From assembly GCA_937864975.1 (NCBI GenBank), contig CALMDI010000238.1:1-5976 (forward strand): a DNA stretch of 5,976 nucleotides. Direction: 5' to 3'. This document shows positions 1 to 5,432 of this stretch, one piece after another; position 1 is the first letter of the stretch; every line of letters starts with the position of its first letter. The DNA comes from an uncultured Chloroflexota bacterium (GTDB taxonomy: Bacteria > Chloroflexota > Anaerolineae > Aggregatilineales > Phototrophicaceae). The notes under the pieces were generated by a model. The model was not told the origin of the DNA. It did no database searches and saw only the letters and a list, made by a program, of their open reading frames with translations. The position numbers and the translations under genes are program-made.

Positions 1-1
1 C

Positions 2-844
2 CCCATCAAAATCACCGAGCAGGGCGAAGTCATCGCCTACCGCTACGGCAACCGGGAGATCGGACGCCGCCACCTGCACCAGTTGATGAACGCGGTGCTG
101 CTGGCGACCGGGATGCCGCCGCAAGACCCACCGCGCTCCGAGTGGCGTGAAACGATGGAAATGCTCGCCGGAGACGGTCAGATTGCGTTTCGCAATTTCG
201 TCTATGAGACGCCGGGATTCTTTGAGTACTGGCAGCAGGCGACGCCGATTAACGAGCTGGCGCGAATGCCGATTAGCTCGCGCCCCGCGAAGCGCAAAGC
301 GCAGGGCGATTTTGCCGACATCCGCGCGATTCCGTGGGTGTTTTCGTGGATGCAGAGCCGCGCCATCATCCCAAGCTGGTATGGCGTGGGCACGGCGCTG
401 GACAAGTTCTGCGACGAAAACAGCGGCGGGCTGGACATCCTGCGGCAGATGTATCGCGACTGGGTGTTCTTCCGCGCGCTGGTCGACAATGTTCAGTTAG
501 ACCTCGCCAAAGCAGATATGGGGATAGCCGAGCTTTATGCCTCGCTCGTCACCGATGCCGCGCTGCGCGAGAACATTTTCAGCCGCATGAAAGACGAGCA
601 TACGCTGGCGACGCGGAAAATCTGCGATATCCTCGACCAGAAAGAACTGCTCGACCGGATGCCCGTGATGAAGGTGTCGATTGAGCGGCGTAACCCCTAC
701 ATCGATCCCCTCAACTTCATTCAGGTCTCGCTCTTACGGGTGCTGCGCGCCCTACCGCCGGATACGAAGGAATACGAGGCGATTCTGGATGCGGTGCTCT
801 CGACCGTCAACGGGATCGCGGCGGGCATGAAGACGACTGGATAA
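2..844 (+). CDS. ppc: Phosphoenolpyruvate carboxylase, C-terminal 280 residues (5' end outside window)
   Basis: PEP carboxylase adds bicarbonate to phosphoenolpyruvate to give oxaloacetate and phosphate, refilling the TCA cycle in the cytoplasm. The frame is open from base 2, so the TTG/ATG codons at 83-88 are internal. Family landmarks in order are ITEQGEVI at the left edge, SRPAKR, IRAIPWVFSW, MYRDWVFF, AKAD, RRNPYIDPLN and the closing GIAAGM block. By alignment with the remembered E. coli enzyme (883 residues), the PEP-site Arg713 matches the R of IRAIPW. The aspartate-inhibitor ligands Lys773 and Arg832 match the K of AKAD and the first R of RNPYIDPLN. The usual C-terminal NTG is TTG here (Thr at 833-835), so the position of Asn881 is changed. 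The fragment fits the last third of the protein; the catalytic His and the Gly-rich loop lie outside the window. The family assignment is very secure. Confidence 0.97.
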   Translation, partial: PIKITEQGEVIAYRYGNREIGRRHLHQLMNAVLLATGMPPQDPPRSEWRETMEMLAGDGQIAFRNFVYETPGFFEYWQQATPINELARMPISSRPAKRKAQGDFADIRAIPWVFSWMQSRAIIPSWYGVGTALDKFCDENSGGLDILRQMYRDWVFFRALVDNVQLDLAKADMGIAELYASLVTDAALRENIFSRMKDEHTLATRKICDILDQKELLDRMPVMKVSIERRNPYIDPLNFIQVSLLRVLRALPPDTKEYEAILDAVLSTVNGIAAGMKTTG

Positions 845-865
845 GGCTGTTTCCTGCCCACAGCC
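845..865 (+). terminator. Small hairpin directly after the ppc stop codon
   Basis: GGCTGT (845-850) pairs perfectly with ACAGCC (860-865) around a 9-nt loop, starting at the first base after the ppc TAA. It has no T-run behind it, so it is a weak candidate for intrinsic termination. It could also serve as a 3'-end stabilising stem, or act together with the longer hairpin that follows. Confidence 0.35.
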
Positions 866-867
866 GA

Positions 868-899
868 CGGCGGGCATACCCCGAAAGGCATACCCGCCG
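868..899 (-). terminator. Long hairpin between convergent genes, better paired on the minus-strand RNA
   Basis: The arms are 868-880 and 887-899 with a 6-nt loop (881-886). Read on the plus strand, the 13-bp stem carries two A.C mismatches. Read on the minus strand, the same two positions become G.U wobbles, giving an uninterrupted 13-bp stem. This favours a role at the 3' end of the minus-strand gene that stops at 945. No U-run follows in that direction, so it is not a textbook intrinsic terminator. The same bases also contain a 9-bp direct repeat, GGCATACCC, at 873-881 and 887-895. Confidence 0.5.
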
Positions 900-944
900 C
901 GCAACGATGCTCCGTGGAGCCTGACCGCCGCCAGACCGCCAGCC

Positions 945-1796
945 TTAGTCAAGCGTCAGCGAGACATCCAGCTCGCCGCCGCTTTCCCAGTCAGGATAAG
1001 CCGCGTCCAGATAGTCGTAGGACGTGGCGAAGATCAGGTACTGACCGTCGGCGGGCAGGACAAGGTCGGTGATCTCCGCGTCGAAGCCATTTTGGTCGTC
1101 GTTGAATGCGATCCAGTTGCCGGATGGGTCAAACAGATACAGCAGCGTATCGAAAACCGCGTCGTCACCTGTCGTCGATGTCGTGATCGTCGCGCTCTGC
1201 CCCTCCAGACCCTGGAAGCTCAGTAAGAAGACCGGCGCCTCCGGTGTGATGACGCGCGAGATCGTCTCGCCGTCCTCGATGGGATTCGGCGCAGCGTCCG
1301 CGTCTGTTCCGGCAGGCTCCATGAAGCCGCCAATCGTCAGTTCATATGCCTCTGGCGCCTCCGGCTCCTCGGTTCCGTCCAGGTCGAGGTCGAAGAACGT
1401 GATGTTATCGAAGGTCGTCGCCAGAACAAAGTAGCCGCCGTCGGAAGGCAGCTCAAACTCTGCAATCCGTGCGTCAAAGTCCTCTTCACCGTCGTCGTCA
1501 TTTTCCGCATACACTTCGCCGCGCGCCCCCAGCAGAACGACGTAGGGGTCGAGGAAGCTGCCCTCGGCGGCATTGAGTTCAATCGTCACGACATCGCCCT
1601 GCGAGCCGCGAAATGCCCACAGGTTCCCCAGGATGCCGTCTTCAAGCGCGGCGGTCACCGTTTCATCGGGCGCGACGATGCCGACGCCTTGCCGCGGGGC
1701 AGCCGGCGGCTCCTCGGTCGCATCCTGCGCGCTGATGACAGTGCTGCCCAGGAGAAGCAGCGCCGAGACAAGGAGCCGTGCTTTCAAATTTCGCAT
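945..1796 (-). CDS. Secreted acidic protein with two PPC-like beta-sandwich domains
   Basis: This is a 283-residue exported protein of unknown function. Residues 1-23 form a Sec signal peptide: basic RNLKAR, hydrophobic LLVSALLLLGSTV, and predicted cleavage after ISA to leave QDATEEPP. There is no lipobox Cys and no later membrane segment. Two similar domains follow, at about residues 38-157 and 167-283. Each shows the pattern of bacterial pre-peptidase C-terminal (PPC) domains: a D-P/T-x-L/V-x-L strand, a G followed by A-x-NDD, then I-x-x-(F/L)-x-LP-x-(D)G-x-Y-x-(V/I). The Asp/Glu-rich turns (NDDDGEED, DLDLDGTEE) could bind calcium, which is inference. ATG at 1796 is chosen because AAAGGA lies 7 nt upstream; the in-frame TTG at 1802 is only 1 nt from that site. 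The gene is divergent from the four-repeat protein at 2132 and convergent with ppc. In the family, PPC domains usually accompany secreted peptidases, but no catalytic domain is present here. Confidence 0.85.
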   Translation of the reverse strand: MRNLKARLLVSALLLLGSTVISAQDATEEPPAAPRQGVGIVAPDETVTAALEDGILGNLWAFRGSQGDVVTIELNAAEGSFLDPYVVLLGARGEVYAENDDDGEEDFDARIAEFELPSDGGYFVLATTFDNITFFDLDLDGTEEPEAPEAYELTIGGFMEPAGTDADAAPNPIEDGETISRVITPEAPVFLLSFQGLEGQSATITTSTTGDDAVFDTLLYLFDPSGNWIAFNDDQNGFDAEITDLVLPADGQYLIFATSYDYLDAAYPDWESGGELDVSLTLD

Positions 1797-2131
1797 GGTC
1801 AAGTCCTTTATCGATGGGATAGGCGAACTATCGAAAACTTCAGTGTCGTTACACGATCCAGCGCAGCCGACGATTCCTCACCTTGTAAAGCCCACGACTC
1901 GTGTCCGCATCTCGCCAATACGCCCTCTTTCCGCCGCCCGGAAACCACCTGTTGTTGCGTTCACGAGCGACCTTTCGCCTGAATTTCACCCATTCTATGT
2001 TCGATCCACGCCTTCTCCCTCGTGCATTGGAATGAACCGCGTTTACAACTTTTTAATGAGTGCGTCGGCTCAACTGAATGGTACGATAGAGACAGCCTGT
2101 CATCACAAGGATTCATTTAAGGAGCAACGTT
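1797..2131. other. Divergent intergenic region, no gene
   Basis: These 335 bp separate the start codons of two divergent secreted-protein genes and should hold the promoters of both. I see no coding sequence: the frames here lack the third-position G/C preference of the neighbours. The region is visibly less GC-rich, and about 1921-2025 is pyrimidine-rich on the plus strand. Ribosome-binding sites lie at both edges: AAAGGA (minus strand, for 1796) and AAGGAG at 2119-2124 (plus strand, 7 nt before the ATG at 2132). TATCGA occurs twice near the minus-strand start, at 1810-1815 and 1830-1835, and could be chance. I found no convincing -35/-10 pair for the minus-strand gene. Confidence 0.7.
2079..2087 (+). 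promoter_or_regulatory. Possible extended -10 promoter for the four-repeat protein gene
   Basis: TGG followed by TACGAT (-10 hexamer at 2082-2087, 4 of 6 matches to TATAAT) forms an extended -10 motif of the TGn type. No TTGACA-like hexamer lies at the expected distance. Transcription would start near 2094, giving a leader of roughly 38 nt that contains the AAGGAG site at 2119-2124. The position is sensible but the match is modest. Confidence 0.35.
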
Positions 2132-3709
2132 ATGAAGTCGGTACGTTACCGTTTGCTGTTCATGGCGCTTTCGCTCGCGCTGTCCATAAGCTGGGCAGCC
2201 CTTGTCGGCGCGCAGGAGGCGACGCCGGAGGCAACCCCGGACGTAGAAATGGAAACGGTCGAGCCGGAAGTGACCGAGACGCCGATTACCGACCTGAGCT
2301 ATAACAGCCCGGTCGTGGGACGGATCAGCAACACAACTCCGATGCAGGAGTGGCCCCTTCAGACCACGTCCGCCGACCGGATTACCGTGGTGGTCGAGCG
2401 CCTGGACGGCAATCTGATTCCGAGCGTCGCCATCGTCGATGCCAGCGGGCAGGAGATTTCCAACAGCTTTGGAGCAGACGCGACCGCCGCCGTGGCGGTG
2501 ATCGACGCCTTCACGCTCCCTACTCTGGGCAGTTATGACGTTCGGGTAACCCGTGACGGCGGCGAGACCGGCGTGACGGAAGGCAGTTACCAGTTGACCG
2601 TCATCCCTGTGGCAACCGCCGCCGACAACATCAACAACACGACCGTTATTGGCGAGGTCGAGGTGGATACGCCGGTTGAAGGCGAGATCACGCCCGCCCA
2701 CTGGTATCACCGCTACACCTATGCCGCTGCCGCGACCGATACCATCACCATTCGCGCCACGCGCACGCGCGGTTCCCTGATACCCGAAGTCCAGATTCTC
2801 GATGCGAACGGCAACAGCATCCAGACTGGCTTTAACGCCGTTACAGGCGACGTTGCCGAGATCGAGCGGCTGACGCTGCCGAACGCAGGTCAATATGTGA
2901 TCGTCGTCACGCGCAACAGCGGGTTTACCGGGTTGACCGAAGGGGATTATGAACTCGTCGTCGAACTGGTCGGTTCCGGCAGCGGCAGCCCCAACCTGGC
3001 GGGCGCGGCGGGCGCGGTCGAATACGACATGCCGCTCGCAGGCGAGATTACCAACAACCGCTGGTATCAGGATTGGACGTTGAGCGCGGAGGCGGCGGAT
3101 ACCCTGAATATTCGCGTCCTTCGGAATGAGGATGAAACCGGCGCGAACCTCCAGCCGACCATCATCGTGCTGGGCGGCAGCGGGCAGGAAGTCACGCGCG
3201 GCTACACCGACGCGACAGGCGATCAGTCCCTGATCGACCGCTTTACGTTGCAGTCGGCAGGTACCTACTCCATTCGCGTCTCCCGTCAGGGCGATCAGAC
3301 GGGCGCGACACAGGGGGCGTACACGCTGATGGTGAGCCTGGTTGGTTCCGGCGCGGGCAGCCCCGCGCTTGAGGGCGCATCCGGCGGAGTCGCGCTCGGA
3401 GAGACGGTCGAAGGCGAAGTGACCAACGCGCGCTGGGCAGATACCTGGACGTTCAGCGGCACCCAGAATCAGCGCATTTACATCGAAGTCGAACGCACGG
3501 GCGGCACGTTGATTCCGCGCGTCGAAATTCGCGACGCCAATGGGCAAACGATTACGTCGGGCTTTCCAGAAGCAAGTCGCGACCGGGTCGTTCTGGACTA
3601 CACGGTGCCCACGAACAGCCCCTATCAGATCGTCGTGCTGCGTGACGGCGGTCAGACCGGCGCGACCACCGGAACCTACGCGCTGACGGTGAGCGAACCC
3701 GAAGCATAA
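2132..3709 (+). CDS. Secreted protein of four tandem PPC-like beta-sandwich repeats
   Basis: This is a 525-residue exported protein, function unknown. Residues 1-27 are a Sec signal peptide (basic KSVRYR, hydrophobic core, cleavage after VGA). A Thr/Pro/Glu-rich linker (about 28-55) follows. Four repeats cover the rest, at about residues 61-160, 182-280, 302-404 and 426-525. The shared pattern is G-x-(I/V)-(S/T) at the start, W-(P/T)-(L/F) or Y-T-Y in the second strand, (V/A)-x-R, LIP-x-V-x-I-x-D-A-(S/N)-G in repeats 1, 2 and 4, (F/L)TLP-x-x-G-x-Y, and finally V-x-R-x-G-x-x-TG-x-T-x-G-x-Y-x-L-x-V. This matches the general plan of PPC domains. Linkers before repeats 3 and 4 carry matching LVGSGSGSP and LVGSGAGSP. 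There is no Cys, no anchor, no sorting signal and no enzymatic motif, so it is probably a soluble or cell-surface binding protein. ATG at 2132 is supported by AAGGAG 7 nt upstream. The gene is single, with a terminator hairpin 25 bp after the stop. Confidence 0.88.
   Translation: MKSVRYRLLFMALSLALSISWAALVGAQEATPEATPDVEMETVEPEVTETPITDLSYNSPVVGRISNTTPMQEWPLQTTSADRITVVVERLDGNLIPSVAIVDASGQEISNSFGADATAAVAVIDAFTLPTLGSYDVRVTRDGGETGVTEGSYQLTVIPVATAADNINNTTVIGEVEVDTPVEGEITPAHWYHRYTYAAAATDTITIRATRTRGSLIPEVQILDANGNSIQTGFNAVTGDVAEIERLTLPNAGQYVIVVTRNSGFTGLTEGDYELVVELVGSGSGSPNLAGAAGAVEYDMPLAGEITNNRWYQDWTLSAEAADTLNIRVLRNEDETGANLQPTIIVLGGSGQEVTRGYTDATGDQSLIDRFTLQSAGTYSIRVSRQGDQTGATQGAYTLMVSLVGSGAGSPALEGASGGVALGETVEGEVTNARWADTWTFSGTQNQRIYIEVERTGGTLIPRVEIRDANGQTITSGFPEASRDRVVLDYTVPTNSPYQIVVLRDGGQTGATTGTYALTVSEPEA
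2312..3706 (+). repeat. Four tandem domain-coding repeats (about 300 bp each)
   Basis: The units are approximately 2312-2611, 2675-2971, 3035-3343 and 3407-3706. Units 3 and 4 and the linkers before them are the most alike, including at DNA level (GGTTCCGGC followed by a GGGCAGCCCC or CGGCAGCCCC stretch), which points to relatively recent duplication. Unit 1 is the most diverged in its first strand. Unit 3 has an insertion (NEDETGANLQP) where the others have G-x-LIP. Confidence 0.75.
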
Positions 3710-3733
3710 ACCATCGTCAATTCCAAATCCTCC

Positions 3734-3762
3734 GGCGGGGCAAGCAGACTGCTTGCCCCGCC
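3734..3762 (+). terminator. Perfect GC-rich terminator hairpin after the four-repeat protein gene
   Basis: GGCGGGGCAAGCAG (3734-3747) and CTGCTTGCCCCGCC (3749-3762) are perfect reverse complements around a single central A. The folded RNA would therefore have about 11-12 bp of stem with the inner bases opened as loop. It starts 25 bp after the TAA at 3707-3709. The tail TCGATTCT is only weakly T-rich, so efficiency is uncertain, but position and symmetry support a terminator. Confidence 0.7.
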
Positions 3763-3784
3763 TCGATTCTGGCGCTCGTCGCGC

Positions 3785-3802
3785 GGCAAAAGTCCGTTTG
3801 CC
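3785..3802 (+). other. Second small hairpin upstream of the SIMPL gene promoter
   Basis: GGCAAA (3785-3790) pairs with TTTGCC (3797-3802) around a 6-nt loop. It lies between the terminator hairpin and the -35 element of the next gene. It could be a back-up terminator stem or an operator-like dyad; nothing decides between these, and chance is possible. Confidence 0.3.
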
Positions 3803-3825
3803 TTCGATGGAACCTTTTCCGGGGG

Positions 3826-3854
3826 TTGAACGTCCTAAACATATGCGCTACACT
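3826..3854 (+). promoter_or_regulatory. Sigma-70-type promoter for the SIMPL-domain gene
   Basis: TTGAAC (3826-3831) and TACACT (3849-3854) are separated by exactly 17 bp. Each matches its consensus (TTGACA, TATAAT) at 4 of 6 positions, including the most conserved TTG and the TA...T bases. Transcription would start near 3861, giving a leader of about 35 nt before the GTG start. This is the best promoter candidate in the window. Confidence 0.55.
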
Positions 3855-3882
3855 CAGGCGCGAAATCTAATCTGTAATGTCT

Positions 3883-3890
3883 AAAGGAGG
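3883..3890 (+). promoter_or_regulatory. Strong ribosome-binding site deciding a GTG start
   Basis: AAAGGAGG lies 5 nt before GTG at 3896-3898. This near-full anti-SD match selects the GTG over the in-frame ATG codons at 3923 and 3926, which have no such site and would cut the basic N-region off the signal peptide. Confidence 0.8.
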
Positions 3891-3895
3891 CAATT

Positions 3896-4675
3896 GTGAG
3901 TCGTACAGGATTGAGCCGACGAATGATGCTCGTGCTGACCGCCATCCTCGTGGCGGTCGGTGCGCTCGGTGTCGCCGTTGTGTCCGCACAGGAGATTACC
4001 CCGATGCCGCCCGGACCCGGAGACATCCGCCCCGCGGATTTCCCCGCGAACACGATCACCGTGACGGGCATCGGCAACGCATCAGGCGAGCCTGATCTCG
4101 CCTACGTCGAACTCGGCGTGGAGATGATGAACGCCGACCTGGCAACGGCATACGCCGAAGCCGCCGACACGATGCAGAACGTCATTCAGGCGTTGGTGGA
4201 CGCGGGCGTTGACCGTACGGACATTCGCACGTCGTCCGTCAATATCTACCCGCAGGATCAGTACGATCCCGAAACCGGAATGCCGACCGACCGCACCTAC
4301 CGCGTGAGCAACACGGTGCGCGTTACGGTTCGTGATGTCTCGATGGTCGAGAGCGTGATTAACGCCGCCGTCAACGCGGGCGCGAACACGATCTACAGCT
4401 TCAACTTCGCCATCGATGACTCGGTCGCTCTGGAGCAGCAGGCGCGCATTTCCGCGGTCGAGAATGCCCGCCAGCGCGCAACCGAACTGGGACAGGCGCT
4501 TGGCGTGACCATTGGTCGTCCGGTGGTGATCTCCGAGACCTACGGCGCGTTTCAGCCCTTCCCGATTGACGGACGCGGCGGCGCGATGTTTGATGCTGCG
4601 CAGTCCGCCCTGCCCGTTTCGCCGGGACAGTTGGAAATCTCCGTGGTCATTACTGTGACCTTCAGCATCGAGTAA
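3896..4675 (+). CDS. Secreted SIMPL-domain (DUF541, YggE/BP26-like) protein
   Basis: This 259-residue exported protein belongs to the SIMPL family, whose members include E. coli YggE and Brucella BP26. These are periplasmic or surface proteins, some linked to oxidative-stress tolerance or channel-like assemblies, with no settled biochemical role. Residues 1-31 are a signal peptide: basic SRRMM, hydrophobic VLTAILVAVGALGVAVV, and cleavage after VSA. A short Pro-rich linker (QEITPMPPGPGD) follows. The SIMPL domain spans about residues 53-258. It has the typical opening I-x-V-x-GxGxxxxxPDxAyvxxGV, the DIRTSSVNIYPQ segment, a second half beginning YRVSNTVRVTVRD, a helix with ENARQRATELGQALGVTIG, and a closing beta strand (LEISVVITVTFSIE). 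Length is normal for the family. The gene has its own promoter, a strong ribosome-binding site and a terminator, so it is probably monocistronic. Confidence 0.93.
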   Translation: MSRTGLSRRMMLVLTAILVAVGALGVAVVSAQEITPMPPGPGDIRPADFPANTITVTGIGNASGEPDLAYVELGVEMMNADLATAYAEAADTMQNVIQALVDAGVDRTDIRTSSVNIYPQDQYDPETGMPTDRTYRVSNTVRVTVRDVSMVESVINAAVNAGANTIYSFNFAIDDSVALEQQARISAVENARQRATELGQALGVTIGRPVVISETYGAFQPFPIDGRGGAMFDAAQSALPVSPGQLEISVVITVTFSIE

Positions 4676-4699
4676 AGTGACCCGATCCCAATAAGAAAG

Positions 4700-4730
4700 C
4701 GAGCCTGCTCATGAAGCAGGCTCGTTTTAT
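4700..4730. terminator. Bidirectional intrinsic terminator between convergent genes
   Basis: CGAGCCTGCT (4700-4709) and AGCAGGCTCG (4715-4724) form a perfect 10-bp stem with a 5-nt loop (CATGA). On the plus strand it is followed by TTTTATTT, a good U-tract for the SIMPL gene ending at 4675. On the minus strand the opposite flank reads CTTTCTTAT, so the same stem can end the protease transcript whose stop codon is at 4731-4733. Confidence 0.9.
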
Positions 4731-5381
4731 TTAAACGTACTGTGCTGCCGATGGCTCGTCGGCTTCGCGCGGCGGGGCGGGCACGACCGACCCCAGCGCG
4801 CGCTTGAGAAACTGCTTGACCGCATCGACCGGCACGGCGACCCCGACATCCGGTCCGGTCATCATCGTGTTGATGCCGACGACGCGACCGTGGACGTCCA
4901 CCAGCGGACCGCCCGAATGACCGGGGCGCAGGTGCAGGCTGACGGCAACCCAGTTACGCCCGGTCGCCGCTTCCAGTTCGACCAATTCCTTGCCTGCGCC
5001 GATGACGATACCGCCCGTCACCGCGTCCACGATGCCCCACGGATGCCCCAGCGCCATCACCCACTGACCGGGATGCAGATGGCGCGAATCGCCGGGTTGT
5101 ACCGTCGGCAGTCCGGTGGCGTCGATTGCCAGCGCGGCGAGGTCTTGCTCGCGGTCGCGCGCCAGCACTTTCGCCGGGAACGTGCGTCCATCGGGCAGCG
5201 CCACGCGAATCGGCTCGCCGCGGGCGATGACGTGGGCGTTCGTCACGATCAACCCGTCGCCATGCCAGATCGTTCCCGCGCCCGCGCCGCCGCGCGCATC
5301 CATCACCTGCACCAGACTCCGGCGCACATCCGTCACCACGCTCGCCAGGTCTTCGTTTAACTGCTGCAACAGGATTGACAT
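4731..5381 (-). CDS. HtrA/DegP-like trypsin-fold serine protease without PDZ domain or signal peptide
   Basis: This predicted 216-residue endopeptidase has a chymotrypsin/trypsin fold (S1C-like). The catalytic triad is visible: His50 in VTNAHVI, Asp80 in EQDLAAL and Ser156 in GHSGGPLVD. Other HtrA landmarks are the ALGHPWG segment (about 110-116) and VVGINTM (about 167-173). The Asn common before the catalytic Ser in HtrA proteins (GNSGG) is His here. The protein ends soon after the protease domain with a charged, Pro-rich tail, so the regulatory PDZ domain of classical HtrA is absent. There is no N-terminal hydrophobic stretch, so it is predicted to be cytoplasmic. ATG at 5381 is preferred over the in-frame GTG at 5405 because TGGAG lies 6 nt before the ATG and no such site precedes the GTG. 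It lies 51 bp downstream of the reading frame carrying a PDZ-like tail, in the same direction, so the two are probably co-transcribed. Confidence 0.9.
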   Translation of the reverse strand: MSILLQQLNEDLASVVTDVRRSLVQVMDARGGAGAGTIWHGDGLIVTNAHVIARGEPIRVALPDGRTFPAKVLARDREQDLAALAIDATGLPTVQPGDSRHLHPGQWVMALGHPWGIVDAVTGGIVIGAGKELVELEAATGRNWVAVSLHLRPGHSGGPLVDVHGRVVGINTMMTGPDVGVAVPVDAVKQFLKRALGSVVPAPPREADEPSAAQYV

Positions 5382-5432
5382 TCTTGTCTCCAAGCAAACT
5401 CCCACCCCGCAAAGGCGGTGAGGTTCGCCTCG

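Noticed and set aside
83..88. TTG/ATG codons as a possible start of a complete 253-residue protein
   Set aside because: The same frame continues upstream to base 2 with clear PEP carboxylase sequence (ITEQGEVIAYRYG), so these codons are internal to ppc.
1797..1802. TTG start at 1802 for the two-domain secreted protein
   Set aside because: It lies 1 nt from the AAAGGA site; the ATG at 1796 has proper 7-nt spacing.
1810..1835. Repeated TATCGA near the minus-strand start as a possible operator
   Set aside because: There are only two 6-bp copies, without symmetry matching a known regulator and without a clear promoter to relate them to.
1573..2304. A 243-codon plus-strand frame across the divergent intergenic region
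   Set aside because: It overlaps the antisense of the two-domain protein gene and the start of the four-repeat gene. It has no ribosome-binding site and a Ser/Pro/Arg-rich composition typical of a shadow frame.
2117..3547. A 476-codon open frame on the minus strand opposite the four-repeat protein gene
   Set aside because: The plus-strand gene has a signal peptide, ribosome-binding site, domain repeats and a terminator. The minus frame is rich in Arg/Ala/Gly, has no recognisable domain, and is open because of the GC-rich codon use on the other strand. Its own repetitiveness only mirrors the sense repeats.
5382..5405. GTG start at 5405 for the protease
   Set aside because: No Shine-Dalgarno site precedes it, while TGGAG sits 6 nt before the ATG at 5381. 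The extra eight residues add nothing recognisable.
5413..5430. AGGCG/CGCCT 5-bp hairpin between the PDZ-tail frame and the protease gene
   Set aside because: It is short, has an 8-nt loop and no T-run, and sits between two same-direction genes that are probably co-transcribed. It is likely chance in GC-rich DNA.
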